DNA of 64,000 nucleotides, taken from the NCBI RefSeq assembly GCF_964204645.1, contig NC_134028.1:14127263-14191262 (forward strand), given 5' to 3'. How positions within the stretch are numbered: the stretch's first letter is position 1; each line of letters opens with the position of its first letter. The position numbers were made by a program, and so were the translations under genes. The notes under the pieces were generated by a model. The model did not search any database, was not told the DNA's origin, and saw nothing but the letters and a program-made list of their open reading frames with translations. The DNA comes from Tubulanus polymorphus. Lineage: Eukaryota; Nemertea; Palaeonemertea; Tubulaniformes; Tubulanidae. Positions 23,478 to 33,300 of this stretch are shown piece after piece.

Positions 23478-23770
23478 AGTAATAGGAGTAATAGGCTGTC
23501 AGATCAAAGGTCGAACGGTCGAGCTCGTAAAAAAATGAAAATAACAATAATTTACAGTTGAATTAGTCGCGCACACTCCTAATTCAACTGGAAATGAACA
23601 TAGTTTACATGAATTTCATATATTTCAAAATCATTTATACGTTAATTACAAAAGTGTGAGTAATAATTCATATTTTAACAGATTTCGAGTAAAAATATAA
23701 GTAAGATAAATGGATAACTAAAAGAGTATAAAAGTGTGAGTAAAGTGTGAGTGAAATAGTTTATATTTTA
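23478..23770 (+). repeat. Left TIR of the 4.3-kb element
   Basis: About 293 bp inverted-repeated at 27481-27778. It contains GATCAAAGGTCGAACGGTCG, a 12-bp-arm hairpin (CAGTTGAATTAG ... CTAATTCAACTG near 23560-23593) and repeated AGTGTGAGTAAAGTGTGAGT words towards its inner end. Confidence 0.92.
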
Positions 23771-23910
23771 AACATATTTCAATATTTATATTTGTATGAG
23801 TTAGATTTTTAAACATTAAAAGTGTCAGTAAAGTGTGATTGAAATAATTCATATTTAAAACATTGAATATTTATATTTGAATGAGTTTTAATAAAAATTT
23901 TGTTATAAAA

Positions 23911-24528
23911 ATGAAGAAAGAAGAAGAACCCAACTTTTAAATCGAAATCAATGAAACCAATAAATCATTTTCACAGTTTAACATTAAAAATTATATTTCA
24001 GCCACAAATTTAGTGTCCGCAAGGTATTATAAAATTGATAACATTACTATGATTAATCAAATATCATCAAATGAAACATATTTAATTACTGAACTAGTAG
24101 ATACTTTTGATAATGGAATAAAAAATCCTAAAATATTCAATACAGTTTTAAATTTTAAAGGATCTTTAGATGAAAACCTAATAAATATACTTCAAACCCC
24201 TTTCAATGAAAGAAATGATGATATAATACTTTCAAAAGATTACAATGATTTGTTTAACTTAAGAATTGAAAAAAGACAATTATATTATTTCAATTTTGAT
24301 AATGAACAAATTATCTATAATGAAAATTCATCAAATATTGGAATTCAATGTGAATTAGATAATGAAAAATCATTTAAAGATATTGCAGTTCAATGTAATT
24401 TAGATGATGAATTTAGAAAATTCAATCCTAATGAAAAAGTGCATTGTTATTGCGGAGGTAAATATTTAAAATCAAATAAATCAAAGCATTATGAAACAAT
24501 TAAACATAAAAACTGGCGTAAAGAGTAA
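23911..24528 (+). pseudogene. Small acidic protein with C-terminal zinc finger, premature stop
   Basis: ATG 23911 follows the TTATAAAAATG start motif. The frame reads MKKEEEPNF, hits TAA at 23938, and then continues open in the same frame to 24528 (about 205 codons). It ends in a finger-like CYCGGKYLKSNKSKHYETIK. A 13-residue-type repeat (GIQCELDNEKSFKDIAVQCN) lies near the middle. No family was recognised, although the finger resembles those in the Polinton zinc-finger and PolB N-terminal regions. It is the only sizeable gene in the element, so it may matter for mobilisation; that is speculation. Confidence 0.6.
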
Positions 24529-24583
24529 CAATTCTACATTATACTTATTGAATTGAGTTAAATGATTTAAATATCTAATAGGC

Positions 24584-27110
24584 TGTTGAAATGATAAATT
24601 GTTTGACAGTTGAAATGATAAATTGTTTGACAGTTGAAATGATAAATTGTTTGACAGTTGAAATGATAAATTGTTTGACAGTTGAAATGATAAATTGTTT
24701 GACAGTTGAAATGTTAAATTGTTTGACAGTTGAAATGATAAATTGTTTGACAGTTGAAATGATAAATTGTTTAACAGTTGAAATGTTAAATTGTTTGACA
24801 GTTGAAATGATAAATTGTTTGACAGTTGAAATGATAAATTGTTCGACAGTTGAAATGAAAAATTGTTTGGCAGTTGAAATGATAAGACAGCTGAAATGAT
24901 AAATTGTTTGACAGTTGAAATGATAAATTGTTTGACAGCTGAAATGATAAATTGTTTGACAGCTGAAATGATAAATTGTTTGACAGTTGAAATGATAAAT
25001 TGTTTGACAGTTGAAATGATAAATTGTTTGACAGTTGAAACGATAAATTTTTCGACAGTTGAATTGATAAATTGTTCGACAGTTGAAAAGATAAATTGTT
25101 CGACAGTTGAAATGATAAATTGTTCGACAGTTGAAATGATAAATTGTTTAACAGTTGAAATGATAAATTGTTTAACAGTTGAAACGATAAATTTTTCGAC
25201 AGTTGAAATGATAAATTGTTCGACAGTTGAAATGATAAATTGTTTGACAGTTGAAATGATAAATTGTTTAACAGTTGAAATGTTAAATTGTTTGACAGTT
25301 GAAATGATAAATTGTTTGACAGTTGAAATGATAAATTGTTCGACAGTTGAAATGAAAAATTGTTTGGCAGTTGAAATGATAAGACAGCTGAAATGATAAA
25401 TTGTTTGACAGTTGAAATGATAAATTGTTTGACAGCTGAAATGATAAATTGTTTGACAGCTGAAATGATAAATTGTTTGACAGTTGAAATGATAAATTGT
25501 TTGACAGTTGAAATGATAAATTGTTTGACAGTTGAAACGATAAATTTTTCGACAGTTGAATTCATAAATTGTTCGACAGTTGAAATGATAAATTGTTCGA
25601 CAGTTGAAATGATAAATTGTTCGACAGTTGAAATGATAAATTGTTTAACAGTTGAAATGATAAATTGTTTAACAGTTGAAACGATAAATTTTTCGACAGT
25701 TGAAATGATAAATTGTTCGACAGTTGAAATGATAAATTGTTCGACAGTTGAAATGATAAATTGTTTGACAGTTGAAATGATAAATTGTTTGACAGTTGAA
25801 ATGATAAATTTTTCGACAGTTGAAATGATAAATTGTTCGACAGTTGAAATGATAAATGGTTTGCCAGTTGAAATGATAAATTGTTTGACAGTTGAAATGA
25901 TAAATTGTTTGACAGTTGAAATGATAAATTGTTTGACAGTTGAAATGATAAATTGTTCGACAGTTGAAATGATAAATTGTTTGACAGTTGAAATGATAAA
26001 TTGTTCGACAGTTGAAATGATAAATTGTTCGACAGTTGAAATGATAAATTGTTCGACTGTTGAAATGATAAATTGTTTAACAGTTGAAATGATAAATTGA
26101 CAGTTGAAATGATAAATTGTTCGACAGTTGAAATGATAAATTGTTCGACAGTTGAAATGATAAATTGTTTGACAGTTGAAATGATAAATTGCTCGACTGT
26201 TGAAATGATAAGACAGTTGAAATGATAAATTGTTTGACAGTTGAAATGATAAATTGTTTGACAGTTGAAATGATAAATTGTTTAACAGTTGAAATGATAA
26301 ATTGTTTGACAGTTGAAATGATAAATTGTTTGACAGTTGAAATGATAAATTGTTTAACAGTTGAAATGATAAATTGTTCGACAGTTGAAATGATAAATTG
26401 TTTAACAGTTGAAATGATAAATTGTTCGACAGTTCAAATGATAAATTGTTCGACAGTTGAAATGATAAATTGTTTGACAGTTGAAATGATAAATTGTTCG
26501 ACTGTTGAAATGATAAGACAGTTGAAATGATAAATTGTTTGACAGTTGAAATGATAAATTGTTTGACATTTGAAATGATAAATTGTTTAACAGTTGAAAT
26601 GATAAATTGTTTGACAGTTGAAATGATAAATTGTTTGACAGTTGAAATGATAAATTGTTTGACAGTTGAAATGATAAATTTTTCGACAGTTGAAATGATA
26701 AATTTTTCGACAGTTGAAATGATAAATTGTTCGACAGTTGAAATGATAAATTGTTCGACAGTTGAAATGATAAATTGTTCGACAGTTGAAATGATAAATT
26801 GTTTAACAGTTGAAATGATAAATTGTTTAACAGTTGAAATGATAAAATGTTTAACAGTTGAAATTTAAAATTGTTCGACAGTTGAAATGATAAATTGTTC
26901 GACAGTTGAAATGATAAATTGTTTAACAGTTGAAATGATAAATTGTTTAACAGTTGAAATGATAAATTGTTTAACAGTTGAAATGATAAATTGTTTGACA
27001 GTTGAAATGATGAATTGTTTGACAGTTGAAATAATGAATTGTTTGACAGTTGAAATGATCAATTGTTTGACAGTTGAAATGATCAATTGTTTGGCTGTAA
27101 AATTAATTGT
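24584..27110. repeat. 24-bp minisatellite, about 100 copies
   Basis: The unit is TTGAAATGATAAATTGTTTG plus ACAG. Variants alternate TTTGACAG, TTCGACAG and TTTAACAG. Truncated units (GATAAGACAG) recur near 24890, 25385, 26212 and 26515, giving a higher-order period of ~497 bp between 24.9 and 25.9 kb. Because the unit is a multiple of 3, long frames exist on both strands. They carry no coding signal. Confidence 0.97.
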
Positions 27111-27217
27111 TATTTGATTTAATCATTTAAAAGTTTAATATTTGTAAAATGATTATAATATATTTAATTAAAAACTAGCAAATATTTTATAAACTGTTTA
27201 ATTTTTCTCTTAAATAA

Positions 27218-27361
27218 ATGGATGGTTTCATCCCAACTGGGAAAAGTGATTTGAAACATTATTTAGTTGCTGGAGGTTTAATATTGGCAGCATTATATTT
27301 TTACTATGAGAATATTTCAAAAGATTTGATGAATGAAAATAATAAATTGAGAAAAAATTAA
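27218..27361 (+). CDS. 47-residue single-pass membrane protein
   Basis: ATG 27218 directly follows TTTAATTTTTCTCTTAAATAA, the start motif shared by the genes of the 16.5-kb Polinton. The product has a hydrophobic segment (LVAGGLILAALYFYYE, residues ~16-31) and a charged tail ending NNKLRKN. It resembles in style, but not clearly in sequence, the small membrane proteins at 37863 and 38110. It lies between the minisatellite and the right TIR. Confidence 0.6.
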   Translation: MDGFIPTGKSDLKHYLVAGGLILAALYFYYENISKDLMNENNKLRKN

Positions 27362-27480
27362 AGAAGTTAAATGGAAACAATCACAGAAATAAAAAGAATA
27401 AAAAAGTTAATTTAGAAAATGATTTAGAGGATTAAAACAGCATCTTTTAATTTCATATATTTTGACTATAAAAATGAGTG

Positions 27481-27778
27481 AAAATATAAACTATTTCACT
27501 CACACTTTACTCACACTTTTATACTCTTTTAGTTATCCATTTATTTTACTTATATTTTTACTCGAAATCTGTTAAAATATGAATTATTACTCACACTTTA
27601 CTCACACTTTTGTAATTAACGTATACATGATTTTAAAATATATGAAATTCATGTAAATTATGTTCATTTCCAGTTGAATTAGGAGTCTGCTGTGTCAACT
27701 GTAAATTATTGTTATTTTTATTTTTTTACGATCTCGACCGTTCGACCTTTGATCTGAAAGCCTATTACCCCTATTACT
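27481..27778 (-). repeat. Right TIR of the 4.3-kb element
   Basis: Reverse complement of 23478-23770 with few differences. It ends CCTATTACCCCTATTACT, followed by the target duplicate TGCGTC at 27779-27784. Confidence 0.92.
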
Positions 27779-27784
27779 TGCGTC

Positions 27785-28010
27785 GTCGGACAGCGACATT
27801 GAAAATCGTTCTGATGATGTAATTGAAGACAATGCAATAGAAGATCGTGAGGAAGAAACCGATTCTGGGACAACGAAGTAGTCGAGGAAGTTAGCTTGCG
27901 ATGAAGTAGGAGGGAACGACGTCCTCCAGCAAGGTTGACTTCCGGAGAGTATGAAACTCTTATGGCTCTACTGTTACGTCATCGTGATCCAGGTTATGTA
28001 AGTTTTGTTG
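27785..28010 (+). pseudogene. Gypsy pol C-terminal tail
   Basis: After the nested element the acidic stretch continues (DIENRSDDVIEDNAIEDREE). A stop and frame change follow, then an arginine/proline stretch (RRERRPPARLTSGEYET) typical of the end of metaviral pol. It confirms that 23478-27778 was inserted into the pol 3' region. Confidence 0.7.
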
Positions 28011-28394
28011 TTTTTTTTAGATTTCTGAAACGGTTTTTGGGATTTCATGAATTTTATACATGTAGTCGGTCATTATTTTAAAGCAAAAAATAGTAAAAGC
28101 ATACAATACATTCATATATTCTTGGCTTAGGGAGGATTGTTGATTCATCCTACATGTATTGATATCGTTGTTTGTAAATTTCGTATGTTTGTATTTATTT
28201 GATGTAATGTTGTAGTATTCTGTTATTTGTCATGTAATGGGGATTATATGTTCCTTAGTTTGCTCGGCATGTTCAGTTATGTATGTTCTGAGTTTGCCGA
28301 TGTTATGGAGATGTAGGGATCTAAAAGTGTTTGGGGTTCGCCTTTTTCTGTATATATATATTTATATATATGATGGGGCGATATTTCCTTTACC

Positions 28395-28938
28395 CAGGGG
28401 AGAGTGTGATAGCCGAAATTTCATGCCTGGGTATGTTTTATTGTTTCTTTATGCAGGATTTGTCCAGTTCCTGTCGGTATTTAGTTTTCCTTATCGGTGG
28501 CGTTTTCATCACTCAAACCTGGTTGTCAGATGATCAGTGACCGCCATGTTTGACGGATCAATTGTAAACAAATAAATTATATCTTTCGAGAGACTATTGA
28601 TAATTTGTTTATTCCTTCAGGTGAGAATTATTTATGCTTATTCGTGAATTCTATACTGCATTTGTCCACATTACTATTTAGAAAGTTTATCACTTTAGTA
28701 ATTTTGACTTTGAAAGTTGAATAATTCAATTCTTGTATTAGCAAATTCAATATGGCTACCACTAGTCTGTGTAAATGCTATGTATTGTAAGTCAGTGTGA
28801 TAACTCATAAAATGGTTTTAATATTTATATGTGAGATGATCAGTGACCGCCATGTTTGAGAGATCAATTGTTAAGAAATAAATTATATCTTTAGAGAGAC
28901 TATTGATAATTTGTTTATTCCTTCTTCTTCAGGATCAC
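28395..28938 (+). repeat. Right LTR region of the Gypsy element (one full-length and one partial copy)
   Basis: 28395-28620 begins TGTGATAGCCGAAATTTCAT and matches the left LTR. A second partial copy (ATGATCAGTGACCGCCATGT to TTTATTCCT) lies at 28829-28923 and ends near GGATCACA at 28938, which would pair with the starting TGTGA. The remaining 28939-29055 up to PolB is unassigned. Confidence 0.65.
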
Positions 28939-29055
28939 ATAGGGGCGTGTTATCCCGCCGCCTTTGACGCCTTCGACCATTTTTTTCATCGAGTTAATCG
29001 GGAGTCCGAACCTACGACAGGAGCCGCAAGTGCTCACGGGCAACCAGCCTGTAAC

Positions 29056-29254
29056 ATGATGCTCATTTATTTATCAAACAGCTATGCCATAAAATAGAAG
29101 AAATCAATAATGAAATAGAAAGATTAAATTCAAATAGATAAAAAGATGTTGCTAAAATACCAACTTATAAATTTAAATTGTTAGCTTAAACATCTGAAAA
29201 TTATATATCTTTTCAATTAGGATGTTTAAGATTTATAGATTCATATAGATTTTT
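29056..29254 (+). pseudogene. polB: Outer Polinton PolB, middle part
   Basis: Encodes the residues after the Gypsy insertion: HLFIKQLCHKIEEINNEI, then past a stop YKFKLLA-TSENYISFQLGCLR and FIDSYRF. These match the exonuclease region of the PolB at 32320-32510. It ends where the TIR transposon starts (TGATGGGTTTCG). Confidence 0.9.
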
Positions 29255-29307
29255 GATGGGTTTCGTCGTCAGACGAACCCATCTATGGCATCGTCGACAT
29301 GTCTGTC

Positions 29308-29342
29308 TGTATGTCTGTCTGTCTGTCTGTCCGTCTGTGGAT
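29308..29342. repeat. (TGTC)n microsatellite
   Basis: Runs of TGTC with single changes (TGTCTGTCTGTATGTCTGTC and onward) near the left end of the TIR transposon. Confidence 0.9.
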
Positions 29343-30230
29343 GTTTCTTTATGACACGATTTAAGCTGTTTGTGTGGACCGACAATTCTGTAATTTCACA
29401 CAGGTATTCTCTACTTGATGTAGATGGTGCAGCTTGGTTTATATTTGATTCCGATGGTTATAAGTGCTCTAATTTGGTTAAAAGATAATTAACGTTACTC
29501 GCTAGTTCAAGCCGCTGTACAGCGCGTTGCTACGACGACGCTCGATCAACATACTGGTACTCGCTGTGTAATACTGAACACGTATATACCTGTAGATATT
29601 GATCGTACTAGCACCGGTTTTAGATAGCGCGCGCGCTGATCGGTCTTAACACTTTTCGGAACTGCTGTGCTAAATGCTGAGAGGCCGAATCTATGCGCAA
29701 TCATTTATTGGGCTCGTCACATTTGATAGTGAATGGATAAATAACCGGTGTCAATGACGGTCGCTACTCCCCATCAGTATAACTCATCAGTATAAGAAAT
29801 AATTCTTTCGAGTTTTTTTTTCAATCCCCGAAGTTGTTGTTACGATATTGACCTCGCCGTTTTATAAGCTTACCGATGATTCTTCTAGTATTTTCAGGGT
29901 CACAAGACATGACGAAGTCGCCAAGTTTTGTACAAATTTCACGAAACAAACAATTATTTAGGCGGCACCTGATCTATTGATTAATTATAATAAATAATGT
30001 TTATTTCATTAAAAATTTGTTTTATTCAAACACTACTTTCATCGCACATAGCGTGATCGGTAGGCCCTACTATTCTACGGTAGGCCATGGACTCTTTCAT
30101 GTGGTAGGCCTATTACAAATGATACAATCCGCGTGTCCGTGAATAAGTGACACGTGGTGGGCCGGGTTGTGAGGAGCATCGAAACTAATCCGTCACAAAT
30201 AATAGATAGAAAACAATACCTTAAGAGGTT

Positions 30231-30320
30231 AGTAATTGGAATATCAGGGGTTCAGATCAGAGGACGAGAGGACGAGACACCACTCATCACCACAAGTAAT
30301 TTTTTCCCCTAATAAATGGG
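30231..30320 (+). repeat. Left TIR of the 16.5-kb Polinton
   Basis: AGTAATTGGAATATCAGGGG to CTAATAAATGGG, reverse complement of 46665-46754 with about one difference. The repeat includes the start motif and the ATG of the PolB gene (30316). Confidence 0.95.
30291..30318 (+). promoter_or_regulatory. Shared Polinton start motif (in left TIR, PolB)
   Basis: TAATTTTTTCCCCTAATAAATG. The same pattern, TAATTTTTTT-N(2-5)-TAWATAAATG, precedes the ATGs at 37863, 38110, 38552, 39003, 40426, 41874, 45290 and, on the minus strand, 46669 and 181. A shorter TATATAAATG form precedes 43152 and 44279. The ATG overlaps the motif. TAAATG at the initiator is the known poxvirus late-promoter core; the link is by resemblance only. 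Confidence 0.7.
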
Positions 30321-33300
30321 GGAGAATGAACACCATCTAGAAAACAATAATGTCAATAAAAATCAATATTATTGTCAATATTGTAAAAAATACATCGATA
30401 CATCTAATAAAACACGACATGAAAAAACTGCAAATCATATAAAAAATGTAATAGATTTTGAAACTCCAGAAAATTCCAATGAATGAAAAGAAAGATTAGA
30501 AAATATGAATGTGGATGAAATAAAATGTGAAGTTTGTAACGAATTTATAGTAAAAAGGAATTATAATAGACATCTCGAATCACAAAAACACCACCAAAAT
30601 TTGAGTAATAATGTTTTAGGAAAAGATTATTTTGATAATAAACCTCAACAAGTAAAAGAATCAACTTCAAAAACAAAATCTATTTCAAATAAACCTTACA
30701 TGGAAAATGTTAGAAATTATATTGATTCACTAGAAATAAAAGATACAATTGAAATTTTAGAAACATTACATAGTAAAATTGGTCCTGCAGCTATTATATT
30801 TAGATTTTTTAAAGGTACAACAATAGAAGATTATAGTAAATTTAATGAAATAATAGAAAAAATACTAGATTTGATAACAGATGTTGAATATCCAAAAATT
30901 AGTATCTCTGGGAAAGTAAGTTTTATAAAGTCAGAAGAAAAAATGGATTATAATATTCAAACACTCTCTGAAGAAATAATTTCAAAAACACAAATAAAAG
31001 AGAAGTTAGAAAAATATTAAATGAATTTAAACGTCATATTGAAGAAAGATATTTTGAGGGTTCTGGTTTAACATTGAATGAAATTATATATTTAGATTTA
31101 AATGTTTATAATACAAAAAGAAATAAAACATCAAAAAGTAATAAAATGTTTAAAAATAATTCAAACTTTATAATAGAAAAAGATATGAAAGCATCAAGTT
31201 ATATTAAATTACCATTTTTATCAAAAGCAATTATAAATGTTAAAAATGAAGACAACAAATGTTTTCTGTGGGCAATTATTAGTTGCTTACATCCATCACA
31301 GGAAAATGTTTGTAGAATAACAGATTATCGGAAATATGAAACATTATATAAAATTGATCAATATCCAGTAACTATAAAAATGATTCCTAAAATGGAAAAA
31401 GTTAATAATTTAAAAATAAATGTATTCGAATTAATGCAATTACCAAAGACAAAAGGTGAAAATATTAAAGATTATACATTGGAAGCTTTATATTTAACAG
31501 AATATTATGATGATGAAAATGCTATAGATTTGTTATATTATAAAAAAGATGAAAATGAACATTATATGTGGTTAAAACAAATTGATTTATTCTTTAGAAC
31601 AGAAAGTGATCATCATAATAAAATTTATCTATGTAGAAAATGTTTATCCAAATTTATGACTGAGAATACATTATTAAAACATAAAGAATTATGTGATAAT
31701 AAAGATTTTTGTAAATTAATAATGCCAACAGAAAAAGATTATAAATTGAAATTTACTAATCATAAATTTAAAAATATTGTTCCATTTGTAATTTATGGGG
31801 ATTTTGAATCATTGAATAAAGAATTAACTGATCAAGATAGAAAAGAAATATATAACAAAAAGCAATTATTAAAATCAATGGATAAAGGAAGTGAATTAAA
31901 TGAAGACATAATACAAGCAAGACCTACCAATTATAAATACAATTAAAAAAGTTCATCAAAGAGCTGCTGCTTATGGAATTTATATAAAATCAAATTATCC
32001 CGAATTATATGAAAGTCAATATATTTCTTTTAGAGGTGAAAATGTAGTTAATGATTTTTGTGATAAAATTATTGAATTAGAAAGTGATTTTACAAAATTA
32101 TTAAACAAAAATAAAAGAATAGTTATGACAAAAGAAGATGAAATTGATTTTAATTATGCAACTCATTGTTGTTATTGTGAAAAACGTTTTTATTCATTTG
32201 ATAAAAGAGTTAGAGATCATGATCATTTAAATTCAAAATATCGTGGAGCTGCTCATGAAGATTGCAATTTACAAGCTAAAAAAGTAAATTTCGTACCAAT
32301 ATTATTTCATAATTTATCAGGTTATGATACCCATCTATTTATAAAACAATTATCGGGAAAATTGGGCGCAATTAATCAAGAAATAGAAGAATATAATGCT
32401 ATAAATGAAGCAAATGTAAGAAAATATGATTTTAAACTATTAGCTAAAACATCTGAAAATTATATTTCATTTCAATTTGGTTGCATTAGATTTTTAGATT
32501 CTTATAGATTTCTAGCAAGTTCATTAGATAATTTATCAAAATCATTAGTTGATAATGATTTTGTTATAACTCGATATTATTATCCAAATGACCAAGATTT
32601 TAAATTATTGAGATATAAAGGCGCAATTCCTTATTCATTTTATAAAACACACGATGATTTCAAAGAAACGAAATTATTGAAAGATCAATTTTATGATAAA
32701 TTAAAAGAGGAGTATGTGAAAGACGAAGTTTTTGATAGAACATTAAATATTTGGAACCATTTTAAGATGAAAAATCATGGTGAATTAGTTGATTTATATT
32801 TAAAATCAGATGTTATGATATTGGCTGACATATTTGAAAAATTTAGAGAAGTTAATTTGAATCATTTTAATGTTGATCCTTGTTATTGCTACTCTAGTCC
32901 TGGTTTAACCTGGCAATGTGGTTTAAAATATACAAATGTAGAATTAGATTTATTAAAAGAACCAGATATGGTTTTATTATTTGAAAAATCAATTAGAGGT
33001 GGAATTAGTGGTGTTATGGGAGATAGGTATTTTAAAGCAAATGATGAATATAAATTATTATATATTGACGCCAATAATTTATATGGTTGGGCAATGATGC
33101 AACCTCAACCATATAAAAATTTTATATTAACAGAAGTTGAAAATGATGATAAAACTAATTGGGAAAGCGCAATTATGAGTTTAGAAGATGAAGCACCAAT
33201 TGGTTATTTCTTTGTAGTTGATTTAGAATATCCTGAAAATATAAAGTTTAAAACAAGAAACTTACCTTATTGCCCAGAACATTTAACTGTAGATGATAGT

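Larger units (their letters stand above)
23478..27778. mobile_element. Non-autonomous Polinton-like TIR element (4.3 kb)
   Basis: Flanked by an exact 6-bp target duplication TGCGTC (23472-23477 and 27779-27784), the length characteristic of Polinton integrases. Its ~295-bp TIRs start AGTAATAGG and match the ends at 4310, 11680 and 63737. It carries one zinc-finger gene, a 47-residue membrane-protein gene and a 2.5-kb array of 24-bp repeats, and no PolB, integrase, ATPase or capsid gene. It is inserted in the 3' part of Gypsy pol, which resumes after it. Confidence 0.9.
17706..29055 (+). mobile_element. Ty3/Gypsy-type LTR retroelement inserted in Polinton PolB
   Basis: Interrupts PolB exactly between the codons for NLSG and the following YD-HLFIKQL stretch at 29056. 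It contains a left LTR-like repeat, decayed gag, a protease-RT-RNaseH-integrase pol, an arginine-rich pol tail and right LTR-like repeats. A 4.3-kb TIR element is nested at 23478-27778. Exact ends are blurred: the left LTR lacks its first bases and extra LTR-like sequence lies on the right, ending in TGTAACA. Multiple stops show it is inactive. Confidence 0.85.

Noticed and set aside
24584-27110. CRISPR-like regular array
   Set aside because: Units are contiguous with no unique spacers, and the setting is eukaryotic TIR-element DNA. It is a minisatellite.
24591-27117. Long open frames (MINCLTVE-type repeats and several minus-strand repeats) across the 24-bp array
   Set aside because: The repeat length is a multiple of three and most frames of the unit lack stops, so open frames arise automatically on both strands. 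No independent coding signal.
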